DNA of 64,000 nucleotides. It comes from Rheum nobile (Eukaryota; Streptophyta; Magnoliopsida; Caryophyllales; Polygonaceae). The stretch covers positions 124,001 to 188,000 of the forward strand of contig WOAB01000884.1 in the NCBI GenBank assembly GCA_027886185.1. Reading direction: 5' to 3'. Under the pieces are notes generated by a model. That model worked only from the letters and a program-made list of their open reading frames with translations, was not told the DNA's origin and searched no databases. A program made the translations under genes and the position numbers. Shown here one piece after another: positions 22,958 to 33,500 of this stretch (position 1 is its first letter; the number at the start of each line of letters is the position of its first letter).

Positions 22958-23411
22958 CCTAGGTCGGTTGCTCTGATGAACTGACCCTTGCTGCGACTCT
23001 ACTCCCTTCTGCTTCCCCTGCTTGCAGAACTTCTGCAGATGACCATCACGTCCACACCCAAAGCACGATCTCTTCTCCTTCTGACACTCATTGCTCTTGT
23101 GCCTAGCAACACCACAGTTATAACACTGAACTGAACTTCTGCTCTGACTGGACTGCTATGTTGACCCTCCGTGAGTCATGTCCATCTTTGCTCGGCCAGA
23201 CTTGGCAAAGCTAGACGGTGGCGCATGTCGCTTGAATCCACCACCCTGATTCTGATTCTGATTCTGCATCGACCTCTGTCAGATTCTTCTCTTCGTTGAC
23301 TCCTCCAGAGTCACTTCCAGCTTGTAGGCAGCATCCACATACTGCTCTAGAGTAGAGCATGTGTGGTGCACCATCAACGGCTTGATATCTAGACTCATCC
23401 ACTCGTGGAAG
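22958..23411 (-). pseudogene. gag: Element C gag C-terminus with zinc knuckles
   Basis: The gag frame continues past a TAG at 23412-23414, a TGA near 23282 and a TAG near 23158. It encodes two CCHC-type knuckles, CYNCGVARHKSNEC and CFGCGRDGHLQKFC, which bind RNA. It flows without a stop into the protease frame, so gag and pol form one reading frame as in other Tekay elements. Confidence 0.8.
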
Positions 23412-24160
23412 TACTAGATCTGTTGTGCCTCGCTGGTTATCTCAGTTGGGGCATACTGCAGAAGATGATTGAACTTGGTTGCCAGCTCGGCTACCTTCAA
23501 TCCATCAGTCTTGGGGTACAGAAACTCCTTGTGTTTCTCCTCTCTCATAGCACGAGAGAAGAAACGGTCAATCATTTTGGTCTTAAACATCGACCAGGTC
23601 AATACAGGGCTATCATCTAAGTCTGTACTCTCCCACCATTCACTAGCATCCTCTTTCAGCTGCAGAGAAGCTATGTGGACCTTTTCAGCCTCAGTACAAT
23701 CCACATTACGGAACAGCCATTCCATGTGAGAGAACCAATGGGTCACCTTGACTGGCTCCCCTTTTCCGTTGAAGTTGTCAGGCCTCATAGAACTGGTGGT
23801 CTTCAGAGCACGACCATAGTTGTCCCTAGTCCTGACTGCATTCTCCTGGACAACATGGTTTCTTGGCTCCTCAAATCTAGGAACCGGTGGGGGAATCGGC
23901 ACGCCTTGTGCCTGTGGCACATTTGGTCGCATAGCATCAGCGATAGCTTGCATGACAATTCCTCGAATTGTCTCCACTGCTGCAGCATCAAACACCACTG
24001 GTGCATTACTCTGATCCTGATCATTGCCCCTGGATTGATTATGGGATTCAGATACATGCTCACCTTGGCCAACATCTCTTATGATTGGTCTGGGACCCTG
24101 ACTAGTCCCAACACCAGCTCGAACCGTGTTCCTTGTGTTCACCATCTGTTTACCGATCAA
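23412..24160 (-). pseudogene. gag: Element C gag N-terminus
   Basis: The likely start is MVNTRNTVRAG (ATG at 24143-24145), the usual Tekay/Del gag opening, rather than the upstream MIGKQ at 24160. The core has MRPDNFNGKGEPVKVTHWFS, then SEWWESTDLDDSPVLTWSMF. The stop at 23412-23414 replaces Trp in QIWYFHEW (TGG to TAG). Confidence 0.85.
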
Positions 24161-24621
24161 ATTCCAAGTTATTTATACATTAATATCATTCAAACATGCT
24201 TAATGTAGTAAAATTACTCAGAATAGATCAACTAGGTATTTTATAGATGAACTGGAACTGTTACACAAGCTACACATAAGTCTATCATCCGAGCGTTAGG
24301 ACAAAAATTGCTCGAAGATAAAAGTGTTTCACAGAGTACTTGCCGCAATACTGAAATATTACACAAAGTACATACTGAAATACTAAGAAAGGAAACTACT
24401 ACGATAGGAAACGCCAATCCTCATCAAGGCGCTCCAAAACGTCTCCTATAAGACTGGCTACTCGTGCAAGGTCTCTTCGGACTAGGCTCACCATCGAGCT
24501 CTGGCGATGGGTTTCGCACCCTACTCGGTCCTAAGTCATATGGATCTGGTGACTCAGACCCAACCTCAGTCGTGGAAAAGAAAGGATCGTCCATAAGAGG
24601 TCCTCTTATCCCAGCCCTCCT

Positions 24622-25347
24622 CTAAGCGCTAGCGATCGCCTGATCCATCTGCTGCTGCTGCTCCTCCATATGAGAGCTCATTTCGCTCTGGCGAAGGATC
24701 TCTCTCAACTCAGCCTCTGATCTCCTCCTCCGAGGCGGAGTATGCGGATAGTCCTCGTAGATCATGGTCGGGCCACTCCTCCCAATACCGTGCTCAGTGT
24801 ACAGTGCCTCCCAATCAGCATCAGTCATGAGTGCATAAGCCGGCACTGGTGATAGTTCTGGACTGGGGGGAATAAACTGCACCCCCGGCTCCTGACTGTC
24901 CACCAGCAAGTGCCTCAAGTTGTCTGGCTCCTGGCTCTGCTCTTCCAAGTCCATCTCGGGGTCCTCCTCAGGATCATCTTCGATGGGATCCTCATCCTCG
25001 GGATCAATCTCGATCTGGTAATCGTCATCGTAATGCCCTAAGGCGTATCTAGACGACTCACCCACTTCCTGCACTGCTTCCTCCCTGAGTGGCTCTACAG
25101 GTGCAGCTATAGTGACCACTGCATCCCTAGGCGTAAGGACAACAGACTCGGGAATCACATACTTGATGTCCTCGGGCGGGTTACTCGGGCCTCCAACCTC
25201 GAAACATCGCTGAGGGATCGGAAAATCTAGCCTGTCTGGAGACGGCGGGTCCGTCTTGGCGTCCTCCGACCCCCTATCAAGAGAAAAGCACTCACCCATC
25301 CTACAGGATAACGAGAAAGGAGTTAGTCTTTCTAGACATAGAAGCAA
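24622..25347 (-). CDS. Element C extra ORF upstream of gag (acidic, unknown)
   Basis: 241 codons, intact, between the primer site and gag. The N-terminal third is Pro-rich. Residues ~105-150 are very acidic (EIDPEDEDPIEDDPEEDPEM). The C-terminal part has a basic patch (PPRRRRSEAELREI), then a helix and a Gln run (EEQQQQMDQAIASA). I know no domain for it. It is the only long frame of the element without a stop, while gag and pol carry at least six. Real start uncertain: MLLCLERL at 25347 or MGECFSLDRG nearer 25296. It could be an accessory protein or a captured host fragment. Confidence 0.55.
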   Translation of the reverse strand: MLLCLERLTPFSLSCRMGECFSLDRGSEDAKTDPPSPDRLDFPIPQRCFEVGGPSNPPEDIKYVIPESVVLTPRDAVVTIAAPVEPLREEAVQEVGESSRYALGHYDDDYQIEIDPEDEDPIEDDPEEDPEMDLEEQSQEPDNLRHLLVDSQEPGVQFIPPSPELSPVPAYALMTDADWEALYTEHGIGRSGPTMIYEDYPHTPPRRRRSEAELREILRQSEMSSHMEEQQQQMDQAIASA

Positions 25348-25485
25348 GCTTACTACATCAGACTATATAGAAGACACGACTATGAACGGTGTTTTGAAAT
25401 TCTTTTTACTTTGAAAATTTCGAGCCCTTTTAACGTATTTTCAAAAACGGATAAATGATATAAAAATCCCAAACCCGTTTTAAAA
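25348..25485 (-). other. Element C leader between primer site and extra ORF
   Basis: About 140 bp without a gene. It separates the primer site from the acidic ORF. The region between that ORF and gag (24161-24621) is also free of long frames on the coding strand. Confidence 0.5.
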
Positions 25486-25503
25486 CCTTTGGCTCTGATA
25501 CCA
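25486..25503 (-). promoter_or_regulatory. Element C primer-binding site (tRNA-Met type)
   Basis: On the minus strand TGGTATCAGAGCCAAAGG lies 4 nt after the end of the 5' LTR. It complements initiator tRNA-Met. Confidence 0.88.
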
Positions 25504-25507
25504 CAAC

Positions 25508-27989
25508 TGTAACACCCCCAAAACATAACCCTTTTGGAAATGTATTACCGTCAGTGACCCCAGTGTTCCTTATCGAGATCACCCAAGGCTTTACCATTTA
25601 AATACAATTTATGAAATACAAATGATACATAATGATCAAAGCATTCAATTCCAAAACATAACATTGTCAAAGAAACATGAGTTACGGGATTACAACTCAA
25701 TCCCGAATAGGCTAACACAGAGTTTAAACCAAATACAGCGGAAGTCTTATAAAGTAGGGTACAGCGGAAGTCTTACAAAACACATTACAACCAAAGTCAT
25801 TCAAAAGATCTCAACCTGATTAACGAAATAACTAAAACATTCGAAAACCACCGTCGACTCCATAGTCCTTCTATTCTTCTGAGCTAGCTACTTTCTATCT
25901 GATGTGCCGAATCGAACGGATGACACCAGCCCACATGCGAAGAACAAAGTTTGTGGGTTAGTCTACTTGAATAGACTAGCAAGGGCAAAGCAGAAGGTTC
26001 GATGTAGTTGTATTAGGTTAGACTTATCGTTTCTCGAATGATAACCGATAACGATAATCAACCTTCATACTTCTACGGAATAATAACAAGAGGTATGTAC
26101 AAGATAAGACTCTTGAAGACTGAATCATTACAGAAATCAACTCAAAGGAAGACTCCAACGGAAGTGAGTCTTAAGGAATTATGACAAATCTAGAAAGTTT
26201 AAAGAATCATACAACAATGATTTAAAAGCTGACTGAGATGCTTCGGTTCACGACCAACCTCACCCCATACAGCGAATCCAGATTGGAAAGAGAACGTACT
26301 ATGATCAAAGTCGAGACGAGTTTTCCTAGCTGCACTATAACTTAGTTGTACTACTCGCCGAAGGTTTATTTATTATGTGCGTCGAGTAGCACTTATCTGA
26401 TTTATATTTCAAAACACACATCACGTTATTAGACTTTTACATGTGTACCCCACCATTGGGACGACATATCTTAGTATACGTTTCGTCGAGAGTGACGCAC
26501 ACCGGAAGGTTTGTGACATCAGCTAAGTGTCCTGCCTCTACACACTTGTGAAAGAGACCGGTCATGACCTTAAAATGGTATTGGATGGGTACGAGCCACC
26601 CCTCTACCTGATTATAAAGAAACGATTGGACAGAGTCCGAGTAACGTTCCTATCTAACAGTGCTAACTAAACAGTTCCAGCACAACAATAGTTCGGATAA
26701 ATCCATATAAATGCCCGCAAGGCGATCATAAATAATAGCGTTGTTCTAACAGATATACAACCTATTATATGATTTTCCAAAACAGTTTATAAAATCATTT
26801 CCAGACAAACACAATAATCGTTCCAAATTAATTACTCAATTGAAATAACTGATAATTAATGTAAGTATGGAACAATGAGCAAGAGCGAACCGCCACTTGC
26901 CTTAATCCGCGGAATAGAAACAAGCCTAACGATGACGGGATTCCGGGCTCGACACGGGTATAGCTCCGACAGTACAACAACCTTCGAGTCGACCCATAAG
27001 AGAAACCCTAAGTTAGATCCGACATAACAACAGTACGAATCTAAAGACGATGAAAGAAATCGAAAGGAAACGACGCCACAACGACGACCACCAAGACCAA
27101 GCCAACAAAGGGGCTTTTGGCCACTGACGGCGGTCGTCGTGTTCATCACGGCGGGCGCCGTGTTCATCATGGCGGGCGCCGCCACGAGCACGGCGGTCAC
27201 CGTGAAGAACGGCGGACAACAGAACGGCGAGAAAACTCACCAACACACACAGGAGGGTCACTCCTTTGGCCTGGCTTTGGGTTCAGACCTCCACTAAGCT
27301 TCCAAAGGGACCTCTAGGCTACTGGAAAACACACCAAACGACCTCCGGCAAAAGCTCCAGAATCCGGCGAGGCAACAACTCCGGCGAGGTAGGAATTTGG
27401 GAGAGATTTGAGCTGAGAATGAGCTCCAATCCGACCCCCAAGCACTCCCTTTTATAGCCAAATGCCAAGGGAACACCATCATTGCCTACAACGAGGCGGA
27501 GCAGGCCTAATTCGGCGCGTCAGAGGCTCACCGGCGACCATCGGGTTTTACCCGCTAGCTAGGTCGCGGCAGGCGCCGTAATTTACCCGGGTGGCCGCCT
27601 TGCAAAATGGCCTACGGCGGGCGCCGCACTGCGCGGCGGTCGCCGCCCTTAGGCCTGGCGTCCCAGCTAGGAGAAGACCATGGCAGCCTCTTCGAGCCTT
27701 GCGACGGCGGGCGCCGCTAACCCACGGCGGGCGCCGCCCTTGGCTTGGCCGCTTCCTTGGCTCTCGGACAAAAACAACATTACCCCGGGATAAAATTTAT
27801 CATACGCGAACGAGTATTAAAATCCAAAGTACGTCGTCTGTATTTTATTTCACTGAGAAAAATATTACAGATACAGAGCACATTACAGAATGTCTCCAAC
27901 TTTCTGAATTAAATCCGACGTACACAACGGGCACTCGGGAAAAACCCAAAATTCCCAAAATAACCTTATAAAAAATACGGGGTATCACA
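25508..27989 (-). repeat. Element C 5' LTR
   Basis: 2482 bp, the partner of 16891-19387, with scattered single-base changes and a few short indels. It carries the same CGGCG-GK-CGCCG palindromes (27128-27205 and 27560-27745). Frames at 26856-27971 are the counterparts of those in the other LTR and are not called as genes. Confidence 0.9.
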
Positions 27990-28719
27990 CCAACTCAGAG
28001 ACGGTTGTGAGTACTTTTCTGCTCTTCCCTGTGCTTCATCTTTTTTGTCTTTAATTACATTGAGGACAATGCAATGTTTAAGCATGGGGGAGTGTTCTAT
28101 ACTTACCGGTCATTTGAGGAGAAAGAAAAAAATAAAGAAAAGAAAAAGCCAAAAATATGAAAAAAGGCAAAAATAGAAATCCTGGGATAAGTCAAAAACC
28201 TCAAAGGGCGGCTTAGGTAATAAGCAAGTGGCTTGGACCAGCATTAGGCTGGGGTAATAATTGGTCACGAGTGACGTGAGCTTTATGTGAGCACATCTAT
28301 TGGAAAATGAAATGAGTGGCTTGGTGAAAGCCCGAAAGGGCGCCTTGACACAATGAGTGAAAAGAAGAAGAGTGATTTCTAGGAATCATTATTTTACCCG
28401 GCGTGGTGACATAAGAAGAGGAGATATAAGGAGGATTCGGGTAGGTCACTCTGGAGCGATAAGAAGATAGATGGAGGATAGGATTAGATTGTTACTCACT
28501 CATGGTGTTCGGGATAAGCTTGGGGGAAGTTCTTTGCTTCCCTTAAAGCTTGGTTGTATGTTGTGCTTATTATGTTGGTACCTGGTAGTTCATTGTTTAG
28601 GTACAATTCTTAGTTGAGAGAGTTTTGTTGTGCTTCCTGAGGCCTTGGGTATTTCGTTTGGAGGAGTAGGTTTCTTTTAGCTTACTCGAGGACGAGCAAG
28701 GTCTAAGCATGGGGGAATT
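27990..28719 (+). other. Element A 3' noncoding region, right part, with polypurine tract
   Basis: It resumes after element C. It holds the landmarks ACATTGAGGACAATGCAATG followed by AAGCATGGGGGAGTG (about 28055-28093), then a long stretch without frames. The purine tract is GCATGGGGGAA (28708-28718), directly before the LTR start. Confidence 0.75.
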
Positions 28720-29690
28720 TGATACGCTCTACTTTGTAGTGCGTAACTAGGGGTTGTTACTGTTATTTTGGGTGCCATTTGGATTAAATTAGAGGATATG
28801 TTAGAAGATTGGAGTGAATTGAAGATATGGCGAATTGGTGGTCTTACGTACGTAAAAGAAGAGCTATGGAAGATGGAAGAGAGACCACAAGTGAAGACCA
28901 AAGGAAGAATGAAGAAAAGAAGCCATATGGAGCAAATAAGGAGCAGCCGCGACCGGAGAAGCCCGCGGACGACACCCGCGGAAAAGTCGTAGCCAAGATC
29001 TAGAAGAATGCTTTTTCCGCGACCGCGGATATCATTCCGCGACCGCGGAAAAACCCACCAGCGACGCGCGAATTCGAAGACAAGTCGAGAGCAAGGATGA
29101 ATTTTCCGCGACCGCGGATTCTCATCCGCGATCGCGGAATGGCACGGCCGCGACCCACGCGGCGAATTTCTTCCGAAGTCGTTTTTATTATTTTCCTTTT
29201 TCTTTTCTTTTCTTTATTCCGAATCTATTTGTTTATTTTCCTTTCTAGGATTTGTTTCGTTATTTTTTTACTTTAGGTTTGGTTTCTAGGGTTCTTAAGC
29301 TAGTTTCCCCTAGCCACTTTGGATTTTATCGAATTTCTTATCATTCAGTATTGTTTTTTCTTTGAACTATGAAGAACTAAGCACTTTTGCTTAGTCTGAC
29401 GATTGAAGCCTTCAATTGATATACGGTTATGAGATTCTAATTCTATTTCTTTTTCTTTGAATGTATTGATTCTCTTGTTCTTCATCCCATTGATTATTAT
29501 TGATTTCACTTATTGGACGCAACTAGTTGTTATTGGTAATTGTCTATTGCTAGGGTTTGGTAATTACTGTTTGAGTTACCTAATTCATGTGTAGCAACTG
29601 CAATACTATTGCATGCGATTAATTTTATCTACAATAAACTAGTCCCGAATAGTTGACATTAGGGTTGTATGTACTTTTCAATTATGAAAG
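28720..29690 (+). repeat. Element A 3' LTR (start intact, end lost)
   Basis: It starts TGATACGCTCTACTTTG after the purine tract. Palindromes of the CCGCG-A(C/T)-CGCGG type occur at 29016-29029, 29035-29050, 29104-29118 and 29125-29138. The 3' end known from the 5' LTR (GGGATTCGACCC ... GCCTATCA) is absent, so the right end was deleted; 29690 is my estimate. The frames at 28677-28992 are not genes. Confidence 0.7.
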
Positions 29691-30584
29691 ATTTCAATGC
29701 CCGTCACGGTTTTGGCTGATTTGATAAGCTTGGGCAATGAACAGGGTTCAAATATGTAAATTCTATTAGATCTCAAGTGATGAGTAAATTTTCTCAAAGA
29801 AAAGACAGTGAGGAGTAAATAACTAAACATGAAGGTATGATTACTAGTTGAATTCTATAGCATCTAGAGATGTTGGACTGTATGAGAAATAAAATATGCA
29901 TGTAAAAATATTCTTATTGTGTAAGATGATAGCTTATCGGTAGAAAGTTAGAAATGTAGAAAAGTATGATACCCTCAAAACTCTGCAATTTTGCCAAACT
30001 AAAAACTTATGAAACCGATACTCGTGATGACAGCATATAAGAATACACACAAAATCAGTAAACAATAATAGTAGCTGCCTAGTAGTAGTAGTATGTGAAA
30101 ACTTCAGAGCTACCTTGAACAAAATTCAATACGGAATTCTGGGTCACAAATAACATTATATTACAAACAAACGCAAAATAGTTTTATTCCATTAAACATA
30201 TGAAGTTGTGATATACAACCAATTTGAGAACAAAACTTTCACCCAAAAAATTTGAAGAACAAAACTGTGGTGAGAATTATCTCCTCGACAATTCTCAACA
30301 TAAACCGACCCAGAAATTTCAACTTACAAGAACCCTGTGTAATTCTTTCCAGCACACATCAACTAGCAATTTTTCTTAACTTTGAAAGTATACACAATTT
30401 ACAAGCCTTGGCTTTCATCTCAATCGGATTGGACGAGAAGATCACTCAACAGAAAATGGTTTGACGCAGCATGTGCCGAAAGAAAAGGGGGGGGGTGTGT
30501 TGAAAAAGAATAGATGATTCCATTCCATATGATTGCACACGAATCCAACTTGGTGATTATCAAGCAGCAACAAATTTCCCAACC
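29691..30584 (-). other. Junction region and importin-5 3' UTR
   Basis: AT-rich, with no gene. The importin stop codon is at 30585-30587. On the minus strand an AATAAA lies at 30183-30188, about 400 nt after the stop, and is a plausible polyadenylation signal. Where the UTR ends and the decayed LTR begins cannot be seen. Confidence 0.4.
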
Positions 30585-33500
30585 CTAGGATGAAAGAATG
30601 GACTGTAGAGCAAGCTGCTGCTGGGGTTGCAGAGATGACCAAGTTGAAGCCAAAGAATCTGGTGGCAATGTCTGTTGCAGCTGCCTCAAAAGGGTTACCA
30701 TTCTGCTTATAGTTTGCTCCGCTGCTAGATCTTTTCCAGCGCACAAGACCTGCAACCAACACACTTTGAGCTTCAGCACCAATGTATGATATCGTAAATT
30801 ATGTTTGGTAATTTGCTTATCTAGCAAACGGTAACACGTTTTTCACCATAATCTTTAGCACCAAGACCTCCACAATGTCCCCCTGGGTATGCACAGAAAA
30901 ATCTTATGGCCATATTACTAACCCTTCCCAGTGTTTCCCCTGCAAGGGGCATTATGTGTACACTAGACCTAAAAACCACTTGTTTTGAGCTGGTCAAAAG
31001 AAATCTGAAGAAAGGAATTCTGCAGTATATCCATTCCATGATACACTGGAATATATATGCAGTAAATTATGTATTTTCAAATAAAGTTGGATTATGATAT
31101 TTCATAAACGCATTCAATAAAGTTAACTATATCATACAATGACAAGTTTAATGGGGCTAAACTTATTAAAGTGGGAAACAAACCTCAGCAAAAACGCAGA
31201 CAATTTTGGGAAGATACTGATTGTTGGGACCCAGCAATTCTCCATCAGACCTGCAGTTGAAATATGGAAATAGTATCTACAGTGTAAGCTTACAGAATTC
31301 CAGAAAAGAGAAGTGGAATAGCTTCATTGAAAACTGGTCAATACTTCCAATAGGACAAACAAGAAATCTAAACAAGGTAGCAACCTTCAGCAAACACTTA
31401 CCTTTCCACCATAGAGCAAAGCTGGTCATGAACAGCTTTAGCCTCTATCAAATCGCCTTTAATGGGCAAGCAGCTTAACCAAGCAGGTATAACCTGACAA
31501 AATAGCAATGAAAGGATATAAACATAGGCCACAGGCACTGCCTTCTCTAGCTATCAGATTCTCATTAAACTTTGGGCGGGGATTGACAATTTTCACAAGC
31601 TATCAAGACGAAATATTGAAACTAGCTACTACTTTAGCAACTAGATTATATTCTAATGGCATTTCTAGTGAATAGCTTGAGTGCGTGCTTCAAAATTTTA
31701 AACAATAGATACATGAGCCATCATTATACCCCAAGTGCTATTTCCTACAGAATTAAGCCTTTAAACCTAAATAAGTACCTCAGCACCATCTCCCATAAAA
31801 AAAGGAAGATGTAGAAAAGGAAGCATACCTGGGTAGCATCAATACTATCCCTATGAAACTGGCATATCTTCCCTAGAGCAGATACGGCATTATCATAAGC
31901 CATCACATTTTCAGACTGTCGAGCATTAGGGTGTTGAATGAGAACATTAAGTCTTGAAAGAACCCCTGGACATGACCATCATATAATGTTAGTGATTATA
32001 TATTATTGTGGTAACTATGATTATAAGAGAAGTAAAGCTGAAAAAGTATTTACCGCCAACTAAAGGCTTAAATGCGGGACCTCCAAACTCAGCGCAAACA
32101 CCAAGGCCATATACTGCAGCCTGAACAAGAAGAGCATATTTATAGAAGAGCATAAGTGCGGGAAATAATGTCACTCCATGTGAGCCCGTGTGGCACAAAC
32201 CTGTCTGACATCTGGATACTCATCATTGCAAGCTTCCAGCAATAAAGGGATGTATGTATCATAATACCTGTCACAGAAAAAGTGAATATTAATATATGCT
32301 AGAGTGTTAGTTATTCCCAAGTTCCAATATCATTACAACTGAATAATTTTACTTACTTAAGAGCAGCTTCACGACACTGCTCTGCAACATCATCAAATAT
32401 ACAAATTGCAATTCTTCGCTCTTCGGATGTTTTATCTTTTCCCTGTGTTCACAGATGGAAGGGAAAAAAGGTTCCCATTTCCCACAAAAAAATGGATCAA
32501 GAAAACGCAGCTTGCTCCAAAACTCCAGAAAAGAACTAGGACATTAATTGATTCAACTGACATGAATAGAAATTACTCTTTAAAATGAAAACTATAATGT
32601 CGAAAACTTACCCACATAGGTGTAAGGTAAGAGGCCAACTCATCAAAGAATGGCAAGAATGATGACTTGAATGTTTTGATCAATGTGCCAAGTATTTCAC
32701 CCACCTACATACATATACAAATACAGAATATCAAAATTCAAGGTTCAACACTTTGAAAAAGTTTATGAACAAACAAGTCAAACATCTCTCTTCTACTGCA
32801 TCATCCCAACACCCCAGGGGAATAAAGAATTAAAGCTTGAATATGAATGCAATAAAAAAAATATAGGGAGAATACGCAAGTCCAAGATCTAAATATATAA
32901 CCAACTAGAAACATGATCAACATTGTTTAGAATACAAACTTGGTCAAAAACTTCTTCTTCCTGCTCATTTTCCTCTCTGAGTAACTCCCCTTCTTCCGCA
33001 TCAAAGTCCTCAGCCTTAGCCCTCTCCGCCCGTTCGCTTTTTCTGCTTGAGCTAGCAGTAAGCACTTGCTTAATTTCATCAACCAGGGACTTCACCTGGC
33101 TTTCATTTAGAAGCGGTCCAGAAATCTGTCAACAAAAGAGGTAAGAATAAAGCCACCGCAAATTAAAATGAATGACATAAATTAATTTGTTATAAGGAAA
33201 CAATTTGAGGCAGCAATTAACATCTTTCAGTAGAGCAGCTGCTGTGTGTAGTAGCAAGTGAAATGAGAAACAATATTTGAAATGTGACCAACCTGTAAGC
33301 ACTCATTTAGTGCATCCAACATACATGCAGATATTTCTACATCAGGCTCCTGCATGTCAAATGAAAATTGAATCACAACACATTCAAATAATGTTCACAA
33401 TCATACGAAAAGCAGCAAAACCAAATAAATTTGACCTTGTGCAAGGCTTCCACTAAAGCTGGTACAATATAATCAGATAACTGCTTGACATAGGATTCAT

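Larger units (their letters stand above)
16891..27989 (-). mobile_element. Element C: full-length Tekay/Del-type chromovirus, minus strand
   Basis: Two ~2.5-kb LTRs (25508-27989 is the 5' LTR, 16891-19387 the 3' LTR in coding orientation) flank gag, protease, RT, RNase H and integrase with a C-terminal chromodomain-like region, all on the minus strand. The TSD CCAAC is perfect (16886-16890, 27990-27994). On the coding strand the LTR starts TGTGATACCCC and ends GGGGTGTTACA. Primer site and purine tract are in place. At least six stop codons break the frames, so this copy cannot make its own proteins. Confidence 0.93.
1831..29690 (+). mobile_element. Element A: Athila-like Ty3/gypsy retrotransposon, split by three later insertions
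   Basis: Order on the plus strand: partial 5' LTR, tRNA-Asp-type primer site, gag, aspartic protease, RT, RNase H, integrase, long 3' noncoding region, purine tract, partial 3' LTR. Interruptions are element B (5629-13180), a solo LTR (13853-14594) and element C (16891-27989). Without them the element is roughly 8.5 kb. The pol domain order with integrase after RNase H and no chromodomain, the DLGAS protease motif, the TGGCRCCGTTGCCGGGGA primer site and the CAMTLRSG linker motif fit the Athila/Tat non-chromoviral branch. Frames are broken by several stops and one frameshift, so it is inactive. The outer ends of both LTRs are missing, so no TSD can be read. The right limit is approximate. Confidence 0.85.

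Noticed and set aside
30442..30827. Alternative frames over the last importin exon
   Set aside because: The frame ending LALQSILSS joins correctly to upstream exons; the others are shadows.
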